The position numbers were made by a program, and so were the translations under genes. DNA of 64,000 nt from Chloroflexota bacterium (GTDB taxonomy: Bacteria; Chloroflexota; Anaerolineae; Anaerolineales; Anaerolineaceae). The DNA lies in the NCBI GenBank assembly GCA_004347695.1, contig SLTK01000009.1, positions 92,491 to 156,490 on the forward strand. The letters are read 5' to 3'. The notes beneath the pieces are model-generated. The model saw only the letters and a program-made list of their open reading frames with translations. It did no database searches and was not told where the DNA came from. Positions within the stretch are counted from its first letter, which is position 1. Each line of letters begins with the position of its first letter. Shown here in pieces: positions 1 through 8,151 of the stretch.

Positions 1-207
1 CCACGCTTCGACAAGCTCAGCGACCACGCTTCGACAGGCTCAGCGACCACGCTTCGACAGGCTCAGCGACCACGCTTCGACAAGCTCAACGACCACGCTT
101 CGACAAGCTCAACGACCACGCTTCGACAAGCTCAGCGACCACGCTTCGACAAGCTCAGCGACCACGCTTCGACAAACTCAGCGACCACGCTTCGACAGGC
201 TCAGCGG
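1..207. repeat. Tandem array of nine 23-bp units
   Basis: Nine head-to-tail copies of a 23-bp unit, read as CCACGCTTCGACAAGCTCAG plus CGA, run from the window edge to 207, so the array may extend further left. Copies differ mainly at A/G in GACA(A/G)GC and in AGC versus AAC. There are no spacers, so this is not a CRISPR array. The core CTTCGACA(A/G)GCTCAG recurs near 39345-39395 and 48515-48797. The array lies just downstream of the minus-strand gene ending at 229. Confidence 0.95.
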
Positions 208-228
208 ACGGCAAGAACAAATATACCG

Positions 229-588
229 TTACCTTGATTCGGACGGCGGAAGTTTGAAACGGATCGATCTTGCATCGACTGCGCCCAAATCCTCATACTC
301 AATTCTGGCGGATAATTCAAACGGTCCTTGAGCATCAACCGGGCGAATGTGCATCGTAAATACCAGGTCAAAATCGATATTCTCGACAATTAAGATGCTG
401 GCAACCTCATGATCGGCTGCGTCGGTCAGCGTGGCGATCAGGTTTGGCGGTTTCGTAAAAGGGGTAAGGCGAATGTGAACGCGAACTTTGCTGTTGTCAC
501 CCCATGGTTCGACGTGCAAATCAACAAAGCGCACTTGTTCCGGGGGGACGGCGCCTTCAGCCGGGTGGAGGGGGTTAAATCGCGGCAC
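229..588 (-). CDS. Conserved hypothetical protein, 119 aa
   Basis: I do not recognise a family. The protein is 119 residues, soluble-looking, with no signal peptide or membrane segment, and its alternating hydrophobic pattern (for example SILIVENIDFDLVFTMHI) suggests a mainly beta fold. It starts with GTG at 588, only six bases after the stop of the DUF1015 gene and with no clear Shine-Dalgarno sequence, so translation is probably coupled to that gene. Its start overlaps no other gene, and its codon usage looks like its neighbours. A role linked to the DUF1015 protein is only inferred from the tight spacing. Confidence 0.6.
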   Translation of the reverse strand: MPRFNPLHPAEGAVPPEQVRFVDLHVEPWGDNSKVRVHIRLTPFTKPPNLIATLTDAADHEVASILIVENIDFDLVFTMHIRPVDAQGPFELSARIEYEDLGAVDARSIRFKLPPSESR

Positions 589-594
589 AGGGGT

Positions 595-1914
595 TCAACC
601 GATCCGGCGCGCTTCCATGTAAAAACGCTTTTCCACAGCTTCGCCCATCGAGAAGGTTTTCCGCGGTAGCGCACCGTCCAGAATAACCGTTTTAAATAAG
701 TCGTTCTTTGGCATTGCCGGCAGGTAAAACCCGCAGTTACCGGGCTGCTTGCCAAGGGTAAGAACCACGTCCGCGCCGTGGACATAATCCAAATTTTCGG
801 CGTTGCCCAAACCGATCCAGGTATCGAGGAAGGATTGCAGCGTCCCTACCGGCAGATTGGCAGATGGATTGCTGATAATGGCCAATTCAGGTCCTGTGGC
901 GTTCACAAGGCCAATTACATGGTCATCCCCCTGGTAGGCTTCGACCTTTTCAACGACTTCCTCGGGCGACTGGCATGGGGAGAAGCGCAGAGCGTCGCCA
1001 AAGTGGGCTTTCATGGCGTCCCTGGGGCTGCTCTGGCAGCCAAACACAACCCGGTGGATCGGTTCAAAGTGCAGACCTTCATCATGGACGTTTTCGATTT
1101 CGACCAGGGCATAGCGAGCAGGATGGTCCATGCCAACCACGGGTTTAATTTTTTCCCAGATGGCTTTGGCGGTGGCGAGCGAATGATTTCCGTCGCCGAC
1201 CGCAAACAGCAGGACGCCATGCTCGGGGGTGACGCCATATTTTGAATAAAAGACCTCAGGCGATGCCAGGCGCTCCAGAGCGGCGATCATCTGTTTTTCC
1301 AGGATGGGGTTGTTCACCAAACGCCCGGTCAAATGACCGCTGCCTTGCATCAGGTCAAAGTCATAAAGCAGCGGTAAGGACGCGGCTTCAGCCGAGATCG
1401 GATCAATTACCGAGCAGTCGGGATCATCGATCAAAACAAGGATGTGCGGCAATTCCAAAATAGCGCCTTCACGAATGCGCATGCGCGGCGGCAGGCGGTT
1501 GAGGATGGTGCCTTCCGTTGCCCGGATCAGGGTTCGCGATCCTTTGTTGAAATCATAATTTTCCAGGTCCAGTGCCAGCATCAGCCCGCGGCGCATTCTT
1601 CCAAGCGATGTGCTGCGCTCCACATAAATCAGCCCGGTGTGAGAATCCAGCAAATCCTGGTGAACGTACTCGCGCATTTTTTGCTGAGAAAGTTGGATAC
1701 GATCATTCTCATCCGGCGTACCTAAAAATACCTCAGGAAGGACCAGATTATAGGTGGAAGGAGCGGAGCCAACAATGTTTGCGACCTTCTGCCAGTATTC
1801 CGGTTGTGAAGTAAACTGGTCGCAGGCAATGGTAGCCCACTTTTGTGGCTCCAAACCGTTTCTGGGAAGCAAAATATCCGCGACTTGAACGCCAATACTC
1901 GGGTAATTACGCAT
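595..1914 (-). CDS. DUF1015 family protein
   Basis: This 439-residue protein matches the DUF1015 family by its length, by the opening that leads into LLPRNG, and by the diagnostic GDGNHSLATAK segment near residue 240. DUF1015 proteins are cytosolic and widespread in anaerobes; they are sometimes linked to serine or 2-hydroxy-acid metabolism, but the function is not settled. ATG at 1914 is preceded by GGAG at nine bases. The small 119-residue gene follows six bases downstream, so the two form a likely operon. No truncation or frameshift is visible. Confidence 0.85.
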   Translation of the reverse strand: MRNYPSIGVQVADILLPRNGLEPQKWATIACDQFTSQPEYWQKVANIVGSAPSTYNLVLPEVFLGTPDENDRIQLSQQKMREYVHQDLLDSHTGLIYVERSTSLGRMRRGLMLALDLENYDFNKGSRTLIRATEGTILNRLPPRMRIREGAILELPHILVLIDDPDCSVIDPISAEAASLPLLYDFDLMQGSGHLTGRLVNNPILEKQMIAALERLASPEVFYSKYGVTPEHGVLLFAVGDGNHSLATAKAIWEKIKPVVGMDHPARYALVEIENVHDEGLHFEPIHRVVFGCQSSPRDAMKAHFGDALRFSPCQSPEEVVEKVEAYQGDDHVIGLVNATGPELAIISNPSANLPVGTLQSFLDTWIGLGNAENLDYVHGADVVLTLGKQPGNCGFYLPAMPKNDLFKTVILDGALPRKTFSMGEAVEKRFYMEARRIG

Positions 1915-2049
1915 GGAATCACGCTCCGGGGAATGAGGAATGGATGAGAGGATTGACCAGGCTCATTGTAGCAAAATCTGGCCAAGCCTGCGACCCTTTT
2001 TACCGGGAAACAGGAATAGTGTCAGCCAAGATGAGGAAGGATTACGGCA

Positions 2050-2083
2050 TAAAAATCCCCTGCTCAACATAACGGAGCAGGGG
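2050..2083 (-). terminator. Rho-independent terminator of degV
   Basis: On the minus strand a perfect 9-bp stem CCCCTGCTC/GAGCAGGGG (2057-2065 with 2075-2083) is followed by ATTTTTA. It sits 25 bases past the stop of the minus-strand DegV gene, the right place and orientation for its terminator. Confidence 0.85.
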
Positions 2084-2108
2084 ACGGCGATTAAATTGTT
2101 GTCGGTCG

Positions 2109-2966
2109 CTACATTCCAGCCAGGTAGGCAAACCCGACGGTTCCGGGACCGGTATGGGTGCCAATGACCGGGCTGACCGGCGTTACGACGGATTCCTGAA
2201 TAATGCCGTTTGGCAGACGATCCTGCGCCTTTTTTAAGAGTTGTTCCGCTTCAATTGGCGCGTTGGCATGCAGCACTGATAGATGCAAGGGTTTCTGGTT
2301 GCCAACCTTTTCCACCAGGATATCCGCGACTCGATCCAGCGCTTTGCTCATGGTGCGTACTTTTTCTTTCGGTTCCACTCGTCCACCATGCAGCATGAGA
2401 ATAGGCTTGAGATTTAGGGCGGTGCCAAGGAAGGCAGCCGCGCCGCCGATGCGTCCGCCGCGGCGCAGGAATTCCAATGTGCTGACGACGAAGTAAACAC
2501 CGGTGTGATCGACTGCTTTTTCGACCAACTGACGGCATTCAGCAAATGAAGCCCCGTCTTTGGCCGCACGTGCGGCAAGCAGGGTCAAAAAACCCTGTGC
2601 CATGGATGTGCTCTTCGAATCGACCAATGCAATGCGGTCAGAACCGATCATATTTTTCGCCTGGATGGCTGAATCCAGCGTACCCGAGAGCTTGGCTGAG
2701 ATATGAATGCTCAGGATGTCGAAACCTTTGTCAAGCAGGTCTGTATAAACGCTGTGGAAAGCTGCCGGCGAAGGCTGGGAACTGCTTGGCATGACTTTGG
2801 CTGACTTCAAGCGCGTATAAAACTCCAGCGGCGTGATGTCAAGGCCATCGCGGTAGGTATCTTCCCCCCAGATTAATTGCAGGGGGATGGAAGTAATTCC
2901 ATTGCTTGAAATTGCATCCTCGGAAAGATTGGCCGTGCTGTCTGTAACGATGGCAACCTTTGACAT
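2109..2966 (-). CDS. degV: DegV family fatty-acid-binding protein
   Basis: The DegV/FakB family binds fatty acids and, with the FakA kinase, presents them for phosphorylation. Seen here: the N-terminal VAIVTDSTANL motif, a SSSQPSP segment, ISAKLSGT, and LKPIL followed by a basic stretch, all typical of the family over 285 residues. I place the start at ATG 2966 because AGGAGGT lies five bases upstream; an in-frame extension to 3026 adds 20 residues lacking family similarity. No FakA-like gene is next to it. A terminator follows at 2050-2083, so the gene looks monocistronic. Confidence 0.9.
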   Translation of the reverse strand: MSKVAIVTDSTANLSEDAISSNGITSIPLQLIWGEDTYRDGLDITPLEFYTRLKSAKVMPSSSQPSPAAFHSVYTDLLDKGFDILSIHISAKLSGTLDSAIQAKNMIGSDRIALVDSKSTSMAQGFLTLLAARAAKDGASFAECRQLVEKAVDHTGVYFVVSTLEFLRRGGRIGGAAAFLGTALNLKPILMLHGGRVEPKEKVRTMSKALDRVADILVEKVGNQKPLHLSVLHANAPIEAEQLLKKAQDRLPNGIIQESVVTPVSPVIGTHTGPGTVGFAYLAGM

Positions 2967-3133
2967 GACAACCTCCTGGGGCGCGTGCGGCGATTTAGCA
3001 GGATAATGCTCAAGCAAAGGTAACACGGAAATAGGTTAAAAGTTACGCTCAAATCTCCCGAAAACTGCCGTTTTCAGAGGAGATATCGAGGCTGTGGTTA
3101 ATTGAACACGCTTTGCTTCAATGCTTTAGCGCA

Positions 3134-3180
3134 TGTAGGGCGAACTTTAGTTCGCCACGCAAACTAAAGTTTGCGCTACA
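3134..3180. repeat. Twin-hairpin palindromic repeat
   Basis: Two adjacent short palindromes, GCGAACT-TT-AGTTCGC and GCAAACT-AA-AGTTTGC, are also near-complements of each other, so the 47 bases can fold as two small hairpins or as one long arm bounded by TGTAGG and GCTACA. No T-run follows, so it is not a standard terminator. It looks like a REP-type dispersed element in the 329-base gap between degV and ffh. Confidence 0.75.
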
Positions 3181-3210
3181 AGGCGCGGCTTTACAAAAAT
3201 CACCTTTCCC

Positions 3211-3239
3211 TTGACCGCTGGGTTAATCCCGACTAAAAT
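3211..3239 (+). promoter_or_regulatory. Sigma-70-type promoter of the ffh operon
   Basis: TTGACC (3211-3216) and TAAAAT (3234-3239) are separated by exactly 17 bases. A transcript would begin near 3246, about 50 bases before the ffh GTG start. The rest of the 2967-3295 gap holds only the twin-hairpin repeat. Confidence 0.7.
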
Positions 3240-3295
3240 TTGGCCTGGTTACGCCCCGGAAAAGGGTGTCCGTTTCTTGTGCATTAAGGTGATGT

Positions 3296-4618
3296 GTGTT
3301 TGAATCGCTGACTCAACGATTAGAGCAGGTTTTCCAGCAACTGCGGCGACGCGGCAAGCTTTCGGAACAGGATGTGGATTTAGCCATGCGCGAGGTGCGC
3401 CTGGCTCTGTTGGAAGCGGACGTACACTACAGCGTGGTCAAGGATTTCGTTGCACGGGTACGCACGCGCGCTGTTGGCGCTGAGGTATCACGCGCGCTCA
3501 ACCCGGCTCAGCAGGTGATCAAGATTGTGCACGAGGAATTGATCCAAACGCTGGGTGAACCTTCCCGTTTGAACCTGAGCGGCGCCAGGCCGCGCGTGAT
3601 CCTGATGGTTGGCCTGCAAGGCTCTGGTAAAACGACTGCGGCCGCGAAGATCGCGGCCCAGTTGCGATCACAGGGGGAACGAGTGGAACTGGTCGCCGGC
3701 GATCCATACCGGCCGGCAGCCATCAAGCAGTTGCAAACCCTGGGAGAGCGCATCGGCGTGCCGGTTTTTACCCAGGAAGGTGTCAAACCACCAGAACTGG
3801 CTGCTAAAGCCTTCGACCTGGCGCAAAAAGGCGGAGTGACGGCTTTAATTATCGATACTGCCGGACGATCACAGCTCGACGATACCTTGATGGAAGAATT
3901 GCGTTCCATCACCCGCAAAGTACCTGCCAATGAAATTCTGCTGGTAGTTGATTCGATGATCGGTCAGGAAGCGTTGCACATAGCAGAGGGTTTCCGTGAC
4001 TCGGTTACTTTGACTGGCCTGGTGCTGACTAAAATGGACGGCGATTCACGCGGCGGCGCAGCCATATCCATTCGCAGCGTCACCGGGGTACCGATCAAGT
4101 TTCTCGGTACCGGTGAAGGCATCGATGCCATCGAGGCATACGATCCTGGCCGACTGGCTTCACGCATCCTTGGCATGGGCGATATGCTGGGGTTGATCGA
4201 AAAGGCTGAAGCTGCGCTGGATGAAAAGGAAGCTCGCGCGCAGGCTGAAAAGATGATGTCCGGGCAATTCAGCCTGGAAGATTTTGCCAGCCAGTTGAAG
4301 CAATTGCGCAAGATGGGACCGTTTGCCAAAGTTCTGGAGATGCTGCCAGGCGGCATGGGACAAATGGCGCGCAATGTTTCACCTGACGAGGCCGAAAAGT
4401 CGCTGCAAGTCACCGAGGCGATATTATCCTCGATGACGATGAAAGAACGGCGGAATCCTGATATACTCAATGCCAGCCGCCGCCGCCGGATTGCCCGCGG
4501 TTCCGGTACGGAAGTGCAGGATGTTAACCGGGTACTTAAGCAATTCCGGGATGCACAACGGCTGTTTAAAACACTGCAGAAAACGGGCGGGCGTGGAATG
4601 CCACGCCTGTTTGGGTAG
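3296..4618 (+). CDS. ffh: Signal recognition particle protein Ffh
   Basis: SRP54 GTPase that binds signal peptides on the ribosome and delivers nascent membrane proteins to FtsY. At 440 residues it has the full layout: N-terminal helical domain (1-90), G domain with GLQGSGKTT (P-loop, 106-114), DPYRPAA, DTAGRSQLDD and TKMDGDSRGG, then the Met-rich M domain (about 300-440) with the RRRRIARGSG RNA-binding stretch. GTG at 3296 is preceded by AAGGTGAT, a fair ribosome-binding site. It leads the run ffh-rpsP-khpA-rimM, an order common in bacteria. The SRP RNA gene was not found in the window. Confidence 0.97.
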   Translation: MFESLTQRLEQVFQQLRRRGKLSEQDVDLAMREVRLALLEADVHYSVVKDFVARVRTRAVGAEVSRALNPAQQVIKIVHEELIQTLGEPSRLNLSGARPRVILMVGLQGSGKTTAAAKIAAQLRSQGERVELVAGDPYRPAAIKQLQTLGERIGVPVFTQEGVKPPELAAKAFDLAQKGGVTALIIDTAGRSQLDDTLMEELRSITRKVPANEILLVVDSMIGQEALHIAEGFRDSVTLTGLVLTKMDGDSRGGAAISIRSVTGVPIKFLGTGEGIDAIEAYDPGRLASRILGMGDMLGLIEKAEAALDEKEARAQAEKMMSGQFSLEDFASQLKQLRKMGPFAKVLEMLPGGMGQMARNVSPDEAEKSLQVTEAILSSMTMKERRNPDILNASRRRRIARGSGTEVQDVNRVLKQFRDAQRLFKTLQKTGGRGMPRLFG

Positions 4619-4733
4619 ACAACAGGTGGAAAATAAGCGCTCCTTCAGCGTCCCTCAAAACATTTTCCGCCGGTTCGGCAACCCTATGGTAAGATTCGCA
4701 TAGTTCACATTTGCAACAGGAGATAGTCTTAAA

Positions 4734-5072
4734 ATGGTTCGAATTCGTTTACGCCGCGTCGGTTTAAAAGGTCAACCCAGCTACCGCATTATTGCGGCAG
4801 ATAAAGAAAGCCCGAGGGATGGGCGCTTTCTCGAAATCCTGGGCTCATATAACCCACGCACTGAACCCTTCACCTTCCAGGTGAACGAAGAACGGGTGTA
4901 CCACTGGCTTAACAACGGTGCACAACCGTCCGAGTCGGTCGCCATGCTTTTCAAAAGCGTTGGCCTGACTTCCAGATACGAACGCGTCAAAGGTGGCGAA
5001 GCTGCGGAAGCAGTCCTCAAGGAAGCAGGAGAGTTTTACGCCAACCGGAAGGTCAACACCAAGACGAACTAA
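4734..5072 (+). CDS. rpsP: 30S ribosomal protein S16
   Basis: Small-subunit assembly protein recognised by MVRIRLRRVGLKGQPSYRI at its N terminus and the LEILGSYNPR motif. It has 112 residues against the usual 75-90, the excess being a hydrophilic C-terminal tail after about residue 83. ATG at 4734 has AGGAGA about nine bases upstream. It lies 115 bases after ffh and 63 bases before khpA, with a hairpin between it and khpA. Confidence 0.97.
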   Translation: MVRIRLRRVGLKGQPSYRIIAADKESPRDGRFLEILGSYNPRTEPFTFQVNEERVYHWLNNGAQPSESVAMLFKSVGLTSRYERVKGGEAAEAVLKEAGEFYANRKVNTKTN

Positions 5073-5082
5073 GCCCTCTGTA

Positions 5083-5122
5083 AACCTGTTGGTCTCAGAC
5101 CGGCTTGTGTGCCGGTCAGGTT
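5083..5122 (+). promoter_or_regulatory. Stem-loop between rpsP and khpA
   Basis: A perfect 7-bp stem GACCGGC/GCCGGTC (5098-5104 with 5111-5117) sits inside outer complementary segments AACCTG (5083-5088) and CAGGTT (5117-5122). It ends just before the khpA ribosome-binding site. No T-run follows, so it may affect message stability or translation coupling rather than end transcription. This is a structural reading only. Confidence 0.45.
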
Positions 5123-5135
5123 AAAAGGAGAAATC

Positions 5136-5372
5136 GTGAAGGAGTTGATCGAATATATTGCCCGTTCTTTGGTGGAAGATCCCACCCAGGTTGTCGTCGC
5201 ACAGGAACGCCTGGGCGGTAAAGTTCGACTGGAGTTATCGGTCGCCAAAGAAGATATGGGCCGGGTTATCGGCAAGAGCGGGCGGGTGGCCAATGCAATG
5301 CGCATACTGCTGCGTGTAGCGGCTGCCCGAGAAGGAAAACAAGCTAACCTGGATGTGTTGGAGCCCCGCTAG
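5136..5372 (+). CDS. khpA: KH-domain RNA-binding protein KhpA
   Basis: Small single KH-domain protein (78 residues) of the KhpA/YlqC family, which binds RNA and in several bacteria pairs with KhpB. The KH signature GRVIGKSGR is near residues 47-55. GTG at 5136 is chosen because AAGGAG lies five bases upstream and the protein then begins VKELIEYIA, as in relatives; an upstream in-frame ATG at 5109 falls inside the stem-loop. The gene lies between rpsP and rimM, the standard place for this family. The rimM ATG follows its stop by two bases. Confidence 0.92.
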   Translation: MKELIEYIARSLVEDPTQVVVAQERLGGKVRLELSVAKEDMGRVIGKSGRVANAMRILLRVAAAREGKQANLDVLEPR

Positions 5373-5374
5373 GC

Positions 5375-5932
5375 ATGGGTTTGCCAGGCTCCTCAAACCC
5401 AGAGAATAACCGGACAGGCTCGCCACAAGGCGGCGAGCCTGTCTTCTTGGTTATCGGTAAGCTGCGCCGGTCACATGGTTTAACCGGTGATGTCATCATG
5501 GACGTTTATACCGACTTTCCGGAGCGGCTATCGGTTGGGAAGACCCTGCTGATCGGTGAAAGCCGCCGACCATTGGTCATCCGCAGCCTGCGGCCCAAAG
5601 ATAAAGAGCTGATCATTGCCTTCGAGGGTTATACCAACCCTGATTCTACGGCTGATTTACGCAATCAACTGGTTTATGTGTCTTCGGCAGAGCTTCCAAC
5701 CCTGCCTGCGGGGGAATATTATCATCACCAGGTGATCGGGCTGCGTGTAGTCAACAAAGACGGATCAGAAATCGGCATTTTGGACGATATTCTCGAAACC
5801 CGCGCCAACGATGTGTATGTGGTTATAGCGGCGGACGGTAAGGAAATCCTGATTCCGGCAGTGGATGAATTTATCCTGGAGATAAATTTGGCGCAGGGTG
5901 TTATTAAAGTAGCGCCGCCAAATTGGGAGTAG
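5375..5932 (+). CDS. rimM: Ribosome maturation factor RimM
   Basis: Binds S19 and helps 16S rRNA processing and 30S assembly. The N-terminal RimM domain starts at VIGKLRRSHGLTGDV and the PRC-barrel domain lies near residues 105-180, with ANDVYVV and KEILIPAVDEFI typical of the family. Length is 185 residues; about 24 N-terminal residues precede the conserved domain and cover a perfect 11-bp hairpin (5414-5424 with 5432-5442), so a TTG start at 5447 is possible. The expected trmD and rplS do not follow; dprA does. Confidence 0.93.
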   Translation: MGLPGSSNPENNRTGSPQGGEPVFLVIGKLRRSHGLTGDVIMDVYTDFPERLSVGKTLLIGESRRPLVIRSLRPKDKELIIAFEGYTNPDSTADLRNQLVYVSSAELPTLPAGEYYHHQVIGLRVVNKDGSEIGILDDILETRANDVYVVIAADGKEILIPAVDEFILEINLAQGVIKVAPPNWE

Positions 5933-5944
5933 CAGGTTGCCAGG

Positions 5945-7069
5945 ATGGATGCAAAAGCCTACTGGGTCGGATTTAACTTCGTCAAGGGGATCGGCGCCGT
6001 CCGGATGCGGGCGCTGCTGGATGCCTTCGACGGGGATTTACAATCCGCCTGGGAAGCTCCAACCAACCGCTTCCAGGGTCTTGGACTCAGCGAGCGCGTT
6101 GTTGAGAATATCGTGCGCGTGCGCAGCCAGATCAATCTGGAGCAAATCTGGAATCGCATGCAGACCGAGGGCATTCAGGTGCTCACCTGGGATGACGATG
6201 TTTACCCGCGAATGCTCAAGGAAATCGACCAGCCGCCGCCAGTCCTCTACCAGCGCGGTGAAGTCATCCCTGAAGATGAAGCCGCGGTAGCGATCGTCGG
6301 GACAAGACGGGTTACTGCCTACGGACGCGCCGTCACCGAAGAATTGGCAGCCTTTCTGGCACGCAACCGGATCACGGTCGTGAGCGGTCTGGCGCGGGGA
6401 GTGGATGCCATTGCCCACCAGTCGGCTTTGCAGGCTGGTGGCCGGACTCTGGCTGTGCTTGGCAGCGGGCTTGACCGGGTTTATCCGCCAGAAAACCAGA
6501 AACTCGGTGCAGACATTGCCAGGTCGGGCGCGCTTCTCAGCGATTATCCGCCGGGCACTGCCCCGGAAAGCACCAATTTCCCGCCGCGTAATCGCATCAT
6601 CTCCGGTCTGTCGTTGGCGGTGGTAGTGATCGAAGCCGGCGCGACCAGCGGCGCGCTGATCACGGCGTCATTTGCCGCTGACCAAAACCGGGATGTGCTG
6701 GCGGTGCCCGGCAATATCACCTCGCCTAATAGCAAGGGCACAAATATGTTGATCCAGAACGGGGCGCGGCCATACCTTAAGCCTGAAGACCTGTTGGAAG
6801 TACTCAATCTCGAACAGGTTAATACGCGCAGAATGGCGCGCGAAATTCTTCCAGCGGATGCAACTGAGGCGCAGCTCATTAAAGTCATTGCCGAGAATAC
6901 ACTTTCGGTTGACGAGATCAGCTTTTTATCCGGCTTGCCGGTTGAGATCGTTTCAGCAACCCTGGCGATGATGGAACTCAAGGGGTTGGTGCGCAATGCC
7001 GGCAGCATGTCCTACATGGCCCTTCGAGACGAAGCGGCAGAATATTATGCAGGGGATCATGAACAATAA
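5945..7069 (+). CDS. dprA: DNA-processing protein DprA
   Basis: DprA loads RecA on incoming single-stranded DNA during natural transformation. The 374-residue protein has an N-terminal helical part (1-70), then the Rossmann-like DprA core (about 85-300) with VAIVGTRRVTAYG, VSGLARGVDAIAH, LGSGLDRVYPPEN and FPPRNRIISG, and a C-terminal winged-helix domain (about 315-370). The ATG at 5945 lies 12 bases after rimM. dprA often lies next to topA; here manC is between them. Its last 11 bases overlap the manC start. No other competence gene is in the window. Confidence 0.95.
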   Translation: MDAKAYWVGFNFVKGIGAVRMRALLDAFDGDLQSAWEAPTNRFQGLGLSERVVENIVRVRSQINLEQIWNRMQTEGIQVLTWDDDVYPRMLKEIDQPPPVLYQRGEVIPEDEAAVAIVGTRRVTAYGRAVTEELAAFLARNRITVVSGLARGVDAIAHQSALQAGGRTLAVLGSGLDRVYPPENQKLGADIARSGALLSDYPPGTAPESTNFPPRNRIISGLSLAVVVIEAGATSGALITASFAADQNRDVLAVPGNITSPNSKGTNMLIQNGARPYLKPEDLLEVLNLEQVNTRRMAREILPADATEAQLIKVIAENTLSVDEISFLSGLPVEIVSATLAMMELKGLVRNAGSMSYMALRDEAAEYYAGDHEQ

Positions 7070-8150
7070 TTATTATGCAGTGATCATGGCCGGCGGCGGC
7101 GGGACGCGTCTTTGGCCGCTTTCCCGGACTAACCGCCCCAAGCAGATGCTCAACCTGGGTTCGGACCGCTCCCTTTTTCAAATTGCCTGTGACCGCCTGG
7201 CCGGGATGTTTTCACCTGACCATATTCTTGTAGTCACGGTGACAGAGCAGGCGGTTGAGCTGCAAAAACAGGTGCCGGGAATACCGGCTGAAAATTACCT
7301 GTTGGAACCGATGCCGCGCGGCACTGCCTCAGTAGTCGGTTTGGCCGCGACGGTGCTCCAAAAACGCGACCCGCAGGCAATAATGGCAGTTTTAACAGCC
7401 GACCATTTCATTCAGAATGTACCGTATTTTCAAAAATTGTTGCGGATAGCAGCGGAAGTCTCGCGGAAAAACATGCTGGTCACGCTGGGAATCACTCCGA
7501 CCCATCCCGCGACAGCGTATGGGTATATCCAGCGCGGCGCGATCCTTGAAAACATCGAAGGTCAGGCGGTGTATTCGGTGCAGCGGTTCAAAGAAAAACC
7601 AACGGCTGCGGCTGCCCAAAAAATGCTGGCAGATGAAGATCACGACTGGAATTCTGGCATGTTCATCTGGCAGGTTTCCGATATTCTGGCTGAGTTTAAC
7701 CATTTAATGCCGGAATTGGCTTCAACCCTGCGTGAAATTGGCCAGGCCTGGGGTACACCGGAGCAAAACCAGGTTGTTGCAGCTCTATGGCCGGCCATCA
7801 AGGCGCAAACCATTGATTATGGTATTATGGAGCGCGCCCAACGGGTAGCTGTTCTGCCGGCGGCCGGGTTGGGTTGGAACGATGTGGGCAGTTGGGACTC
7901 GCTTTTTGAAGTGTTGCCCCTTGACAGCAGTGGTAATATTCTGCTCAATGACCCAAATGTCATCATCGACACGCAAAATACCTTAATTCTCTCAGATGGC
8001 ACCCATCGTTTGGTTGCCGCTATTGGTGTAGATGACCTGGTGATCATTGACACCGCGGATGTGCTGCTGGTTTGCCGGCGATCCGATAGCCAAAAGGTAA
8101 AAGAAGCAGTACAGCAGTTGAAGGATACCGGTCAAACTCGTTATTTGTAA
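7059..8150 (+). CDS. manC: Mannose-1-phosphate guanylyltransferase
   Basis: Makes GDP-mannose from mannose-1-phosphate and GTP, supplying mannosyl and related donors for envelope glycans. The 364-residue protein has the nucleotidyltransferase motif MAGGGGTRLWPLSR, PKQML, LTADHFI and the FKEKP and WNSGMF signatures of the GMP family, and ends with a short beta-helix part rather than the phosphomannose isomerase domain of longer homologues. ATG 7059 has AGGGGA just upstream and overlaps the dprA end; an ATG at 7047 is less likely. The topA GTG follows one base after its stop. Confidence 0.93.
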   Translation: MNNNYYAVIMAGGGGTRLWPLSRTNRPKQMLNLGSDRSLFQIACDRLAGMFSPDHILVVTVTEQAVELQKQVPGIPAENYLLEPMPRGTASVVGLAATVLQKRDPQAIMAVLTADHFIQNVPYFQKLLRIAAEVSRKNMLVTLGITPTHPATAYGYIQRGAILENIEGQAVYSVQRFKEKPTAAAAQKMLADEDHDWNSGMFIWQVSDILAEFNHLMPELASTLREIGQAWGTPEQNQVVAALWPAIKAQTIDYGIMERAQRVAVLPAAGLGWNDVGSWDSLFEVLPLDSSGNILLNDPNVIIDTQNTLILSDGTHRLVAAIGVDDLVIIDTADVLLVCRRSDSQKVKEAVQQLKDTGQTRYL

Positions 8151-8151
8151 G

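Noticed and set aside
1..207. CRISPR-like array
   Set aside because: Units are directly joined without unique spacers, and no cas gene is in the window.
3134..3180. Terminator for a gene to the left or right
   Set aside because: No T-run follows on either strand, and both flanking genes transcribe away from it.
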